Below are positions 60,502-64,000 of a DNA stretch of 64,000 nucleotides, in pieces. Each line of letters begins with the position of its first letter. Within the stretch, counting starts at the first letter, position 1. The position numbers and the translations under genes are program-made. Under the pieces are notes generated by a model. It did not search any database, was not told the origin of the DNA, and worked only from the letters and a program-made list of their open reading frames with translations. This stretch comes from Hyphomicrobiaceae bacterium (GTDB taxonomy: Bacteria > Pseudomonadota > Alphaproteobacteria > Rhizobiales > Hyphomicrobiaceae): assembly GCA_022842785.1 (NCBI GenBank), contig JALHOW010000005.1, positions 372,001-436,000 of the forward strand, in the 5' to 3' direction.

Positions 60502-61430
60502 GCCCGACCGACGAGAGAAAGCATCGTTCGGGCGGCCGGCAAACCGAAGAGACGCGCAAGCGGCGCCGCGATGCGGCTGTGCAGCGGCGCGGACCGACCA
60601 AGCGCGCACATGGATGCGTGAGCCTCGAAATAGGTGGAATCGGCAGCCGCAAAGAACCCACGCGCGGCGCCGTAGTAAATACTGCGAACGGCTTCAATAC
60701 GCCGATCATTGAAGGTACCGGCTGCACGCCAGAGCTTTTCTATCTGGCGCCCGTTGCGCAGCACGTCTTGCCAGAAACGCACGGCATTGCGACGCGACAG
60801 CGAATTTGTGAGGACGCGATAGCGCGCGCCGACGTGCGGGCAGTAGACGGCTTTGCCGCCGCAGCTCATGGCATCGAACAGAAACCGTGCGTCCTGAATA
60901 ATGGGCAGATCATCGCGGAATCCGCCGATGCGCTCGACCAGCGAGCGACGGTACAGAATAGCTGCCGTCGTCGCCCAAGCGGATGTGGCTGCCGCCAGCT
61001 CAGCATCTTCCTCCATAAGCGCCCAATCGATCGTGCGGACAGGCGGTGGCGAACTGGCGGCTTCACTGCCATCGTCGACCTCTTCCCAGTCGCAGATGAT
61101 CACGTCGGCGTTCGTCTCTCTCGCCGCCTTGAGGCGCAATTTCAGCGTGCCTGGTATAAGGAGGTCATCGGCATCCAGAAACACGAGCCAGTCCGCATCG
61201 ATAGCGGCGATGCCGCGATTCCGGGCAGCGGACACCCCACGATTTGGGCCTGTGAGCACGCGAATGCGCGGCTCGAAACGCCGGGCGATCGACAAGGAAC
61301 GATCGGAGGAACCGTCATCGACGACCATGATGCCGACCTCGTCCCCTTGAGCAATGGCGCTCTCGAGAGTGGCCGCGAGAGTGGCCTCACCGTTGTAGCA
61401 GGGTATGACGATCGCGATGTCCGGGGGCAT
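60498..61430 (-). CDS. glycosyltransferase family 2
   Basis: 310 residues from ATG 61430, matching the family start (IAIVIPCYNGEATLAATLESAI); an in-frame start at 61469 would overlap the upstream gene by 23 bases. GT-A motifs: VVDDGSSDRSLSIARRF, NRGVSAARNRGI, the DxD block VFLDADDLLIPGTL. Its stop overlaps the start of the fusion protein by 4 bases. Confidence 0.9.
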   Translation of the reverse strand: MPPDIAIVIPCYNGEATLAATLESAIAQGDEVGIMVVDDGSSDRSLSIARRFEPRIRVLTGPNRGVSAARNRGIAAIDADWLVFLDADDLLIPGTLKLRLKAARETNADVIICDWEEVDDGSEAASSPPPVRTIDWALMEEDAELAAATSAWATTAAILYRRSLVERIGGFRDDLPIIQDARFLFDAMSCGGKAVYCPHVGARYRVLTNSLSRRNAVRFWQDVLRNGRQIEKLWRAAGTFNDRRIEAVRSIYYGAARGFFAAADSTYFEAHASMCALGRSAPLHSRIAAPLARLFGLPAARTMLSLVGRA

Positions 61431-61446
61431 GGACTGATACTGCCCG

Positions 61447-62691
61447 CTAGTGCCCGATAGCCGACGCATAGAACGCGTCCGCCATTTCGGACGCTTTACT
61501 TCGCGTCTCGATAAAAACTTCCCGACGGTAGCCTTCTACGAATTGGACGATCCGCGAGAGATCACTGGCCGGCTCGCATTTGGATAAACTTATGAGCGGC
61601 GTACCCTGCATCCCCGTATACTTATCGAAATCGGCGTACTTGTAGTCGTAGTAGTTCCCCTCTGTTACCGGAATGAATGGCGAGCCTGCGATCCCGGCAA
61701 GCAGGCAACCATGGAACGACATCGATAACGTCAACTTAGCCTTAGCGGCCAGATCAAACAGGTGATGCTCGTCACGTACGCGCCCAACGCTCGTGATGCG
61801 TGACGCATTGCGCGCATGTTTCTGCACCGCGAGAGCCGCCGCATCGTCATCACAGAAAGAAGCCCCGCTCACGCCAAAGAACATAACAGGCAGATCAAAA
61901 CGATCGATGAGACCATCGATCAGAGCCGCTAGGCGCTTGTACCTATCATCCACCAATGTAGTGATGTCTTCGAAGGTCGTGTGTCGAACGTTGGCCAGAA
62001 TATAGGCGGGTGTTTCATGCGGTCGCGATGGATAGAGCCGTACGGCGCTGAATACCTCGTCATAGATTGAACGCTCGCCTCGCGCCTTGGCACCGGTGTC
62101 CAGAAGCTCCAAATCGAGTTCATTCCGCGTTCGCCAATCATCGACCACGTGAGCAAGAGCGTGGCGCAAAGTGGCGACGTCTTGCGTCACCATCGGACCG
62201 TACTGCTGAGCCCCGAAGTAAACTTTCCCCCCAGAGGCGCGTACGATCTCGGCAGACTTCAGATAGGAGGGGGCGTTCAACTTGAACCACATCCCGGAGA
62301 ACTGAGTACCTCCGTAAATGAAGAATGCATTCGCGCGACTTAAGCTGTCCATAGCCGCACGACCGCCGAACATATCCAGTGCACTCATGAGCCCCGCACT
62401 TCTTTGCGCCGCCGATTCGGCCAAGCCTTCTGGGACACGCAGCCGTCTCAGAACATGAGATGCTCTCCGGAATACGGTCTCCAGGCCGGGTTCCGCCTCG
62501 ATCTCGGTGGTCGAAACGAGCTCCCTGATGAAGCTGCCATTCGTGTCGAGAAGCTGAACCACAATTCTTGCGTCGGCCTGCTGATATCGTATGCGCTCTA
62601 TAACTGCTTTCAGCAGGCATTCGTCGCCCAGCGAATCCTGCCCCTGGAACGAGCCTGTAATCACGACCCGCATCGCGTTGCTCCCTGCCAT
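61447..62691 (-). CDS. polysaccharide pyruvyl transferase family protein
   Basis: 414 residues. Opening VVITGSFQGQDSLGDECLLKAVI and the late LSMSFHGCLLAGIAGSPFIPV block are the Pfam polysaccharide pyruvyl transferase pattern (CsaB/WcaK-type), with IYGGTQFSG in between. The family adds pyruvate ketals from phosphoenolpyruvate to sugars, giving the polymer negative charge, or acts as a retaining glycosyltransferase-like fold. Start ATG 62691. Confidence 0.87.
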   Translation of the reverse strand: MAGSNAMRVVITGSFQGQDSLGDECLLKAVIERIRYQQADARIVVQLLDTNGSFIRELVSTTEIEAEPGLETVFRRASHVLRRLRVPEGLAESAAQRSAGLMSALDMFGGRAAMDSLSRANAFFIYGGTQFSGMWFKLNAPSYLKSAEIVRASGGKVYFGAQQYGPMVTQDVATLRHALAHVVDDWRTRNELDLELLDTGAKARGERSIYDEVFSAVRLYPSRPHETPAYILANVRHTTFEDITTLVDDRYKRLAALIDGLIDRFDLPVMFFGVSGASFCDDDAAALAVQKHARNASRITSVGRVRDEHHLFDLAAKAKLTLSMSFHGCLLAGIAGSPFIPVTEGNYYDYKYADFDKYTGMQGTPLISLSKCEPASDLSRIVQFVEGYRREVFIETRSKASEMADAFYASAIGH

Positions 62692-62767
62692 TGCTCATCC
62701 CCAAATGAATATCGCCGCGAGACACACGAGCCGAGTCGGGCTGGCATTCGTGGATACGTGCGCACCT

Positions 62768-63760
62768 TCATCCGTTCCGTCCGGACAGGCGGAACTTCAC
62801 ACGTGCGCCATACCCCAGCATCCGCCCCCAAACACTCTGCTCGAGCCAGGCTCGCACCGAGGAAGGAAGATCAGTCGCAATCGTGCACCATGGGGTTGCC
62901 TGAGTGACAAGAGCATACCACTCCCGCTCGGCAGCAGACGGTTGCCTAGGGGGAACGTGCGTAATCTTCCAAGGCTTGTTTTCACCTGTTTGGTGACACA
63001 GTAGCGGACACCCTTCGATCTCGAGATGTACGAATGGATTGATCGGCGAGGCGGCGTACACGATATCGGGCGGCCCCAATGTGACGATCTCTGTCTGCAA
63101 ACATTGCAGCACGGCATTCAGGCAATCCTGATCGGCCATCGGAAACTGCTTCACCGTGAAAAGCCCGCCGTCGCCAAGGGCGACATTTATGACCCTCTGC
63201 CAAGCTTCGAAGATCTTGCCGTCCCGAACGACGTCTCCCCCAAAAAAGCCTGAGTTGAAATAAAGATGCCGTCGGGGACCTCCCTTGAGACCGAGGACGT
63301 TCTCGCAAATCCTCTCCCAACGCGCGCGCCGGATGTCGGTGTTGGGAAGGATCCCCTCGACGCAAAATAGAGGTGCCGTCTCCAGCGCCTCCGCTGCAAT
63401 GCGGAGAATTTCCGGCGACATCAAAATGCAATCTGCATCTATGAAGAGAAACTTGCCGCGAGCAACTCGACTTATGAGCTCGAGCTTTCGGTTGCCCACC
63501 CAGGCCTCACCCGCGGGTAGCGCGTGCATGGTAACCGGCGCACCCGGACGGATTGCCAATCCCGTCTCACCGATGCATCCCACATGCACCTCATATGCAC
63601 CGCCGCATCTGGCGATGGAGTTCACGAGCGCGGCAGCACCCTTGGAATAGTCGCCCTCAATGAGGGTGAAAATCTGCAAGCCAATTCGCCAGCGGCTCAG
63701 TGATGCGACTGCGCGGCGGATCGGCTCGCTCGGCGCAAGTCGAAATGCGTTCGCCCGCAA
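62768..63760 (-). CDS. DxD glycosyltransferase-like protein (hypothetical)
   Basis: 330 residues if started at TTG 63760, which has GAGG only five bases upstream; the true start may be later. Motifs like those of GT8/GT-A nucleotide-sugar transferases: IFTLIEGDYSKGAAALVNSI, then KFLFIDADCILMSPEIL with the metal-binding DxD (about 110-112), NSGFFGG in the middle and PMADQDCLNAVL near 215. Exact family not certain. Sits between the Wzt-like fragment and the pyruvyltransferase. Confidence 0.72.
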   Translation of the reverse strand: MRANAFRLAPSEPIRRAVASLSRWRIGLQIFTLIEGDYSKGAAALVNSIARCGGAYEVHVGCIGETGLAIRPGAPVTMHALPAGEAWVGNRKLELISRVARGKFLFIDADCILMSPEILRIAAEALETAPLFCVEGILPNTDIRRARWERICENVLGLKGGPRRHLYFNSGFFGGDVVRDGKIFEAWQRVINVALGDGGLFTVKQFPMADQDCLNAVLQCLQTEIVTLGPPDIVYAASPINPFVHLEIEGCPLLCHQTGENKPWKITHVPPRQPSAAEREWYALVTQATPWCTIATDLPSSVRAWLEQSVWGRMLGYGARVKFRLSGRNG

Positions 63761-63766
63761 GCAGCC

Positions 63767-64000
63767 TCACGCGATCTTCCTCGTTGCCTTATCGGATACT
63801 CTCGCAATGCGCGTTTCACACGGGAAGAATGCCGCTCCGTTGCCCCAGCTCAGCTCCGGCACGCGCATCTCAAGGCTATCGGCGCTGCGCCTGATCTCGA
63901 ACACCAGGCAGTCTTCGGCGCGATGAAGATACTCGATACCCGGCCTGACCAAATCCAAGCTGACCGAGTAGGCGCCGCCGCACAAGGCTGAGGTATCGAC
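63767..64000 (-). CDS. Wzt-like carbohydrate-binding C-terminal domain (partial, cut by window)
   Basis: 77 residues to the stop at 63767; the frame is open to the window edge. The composition is a beta-sandwich: GAYSVSLDLVRPGIEYLHRAEDCLVFEIR with a following RVPELSWGN. It resembles the C-terminal Wzt domain of polysaccharide ABC transporters, which recognises the modified chain end. The ATP-binding part, if present, is outside the window. The family is a guess from short sequence. Confidence 0.55.
   Translation of the reverse strand, partial: VDTSALCGGAYSVSLDLVRPGIEYLHRAEDCLVFEIRRSADSLEMRVPELSWGNGAAFFPCETRIARVSDKATRKIA

Overview
High-GC DNA from an alphaproteobacterium, most likely of the order Hyphomicrobiales (Rhizobiales). 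This is judged from the histidine phosphotransferase ChpT, an Fo-ATPase operon with a duplicated b subunit (atpI-B-E-F'-F), a B12-dependent ribonucleotide reductase NrdJ, a RopB/Omp25-like barrel protein and the soxBDAG sarcosine oxidase order. No rRNA, tRNA, CRISPR array, prophage or complete insertion sequence was found.

Bases 1-25.4 kb are a housekeeping mosaic. They hold the end of an SDR gene, a MuiA/DUF4139 exported protein, HisN, the Fo-ATP synthase operon, an FkbM methyltransferase, IlvA, an outer-membrane barrel, NrdJ, ClpB, a periplasmic helical-repeat protein, an amidase, ChpT, CysQ and an amidohydrolase. Several small exported proteins lie among them; two, 21 kb apart, share a four-cysteine pattern. 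Several rho-independent terminators are clear.

Bases 25.4-36.5 kb hold two divergent metabolic units. On the minus strand a crotonase-family gene precedes soxB-D-A-G (heterotetrameric sarcosine oxidase, C1 metabolism). On the plus strand is soeABC-like DNA encoding a cytoplasmic-facing molybdenum/iron-sulfur quinone-linked oxidoreductase, probably sulfite dehydrogenase. The 590-base spacer carries a 14-bp palindrome and two tandem, homologous 76-78-bp inverted-repeat elements. The second ends 3 nt before the only possible start codon of soeA, so the element appears to contain its ribosome binding site.

Bases 36.5-64 kb are one long minus-strand surface-polysaccharide locus, apparently much of it co-transcribed (many 4-bp stop/start overlaps). 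In transcription order it has a Wzt-like C-terminal domain (cut by the window), a DxD transferase, pyruvyltransferase, GT2, a kinase-like/methyltransferase fusion, a second methyltransferase-like protein, four GT4 enzymes, GT2, a CelD/BcsL acyltransferase, two GT4, a polymerase-like membrane protein, GT4, GT2, a methyltransferase, NodU-like carbamoyltransferase, PIG-L deacetylase, a decayed membrane-protein fragment, UDP-glucuronate 4-epimerase, Gmd, GDP-fucose synthase and a WbuB-like GT4. Together they suggest a heteropolysaccharide containing fucose and galacturonate, decorated by methyl, carbamoyl, pyruvyl and acyl groups. The kinase/methyltransferase fusion next to a Wzt-type domain recalls the WbdD-Wzt chain-capping and export logic, but with the domains in reverse order. 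This is the most interesting biological hypothesis in the window.
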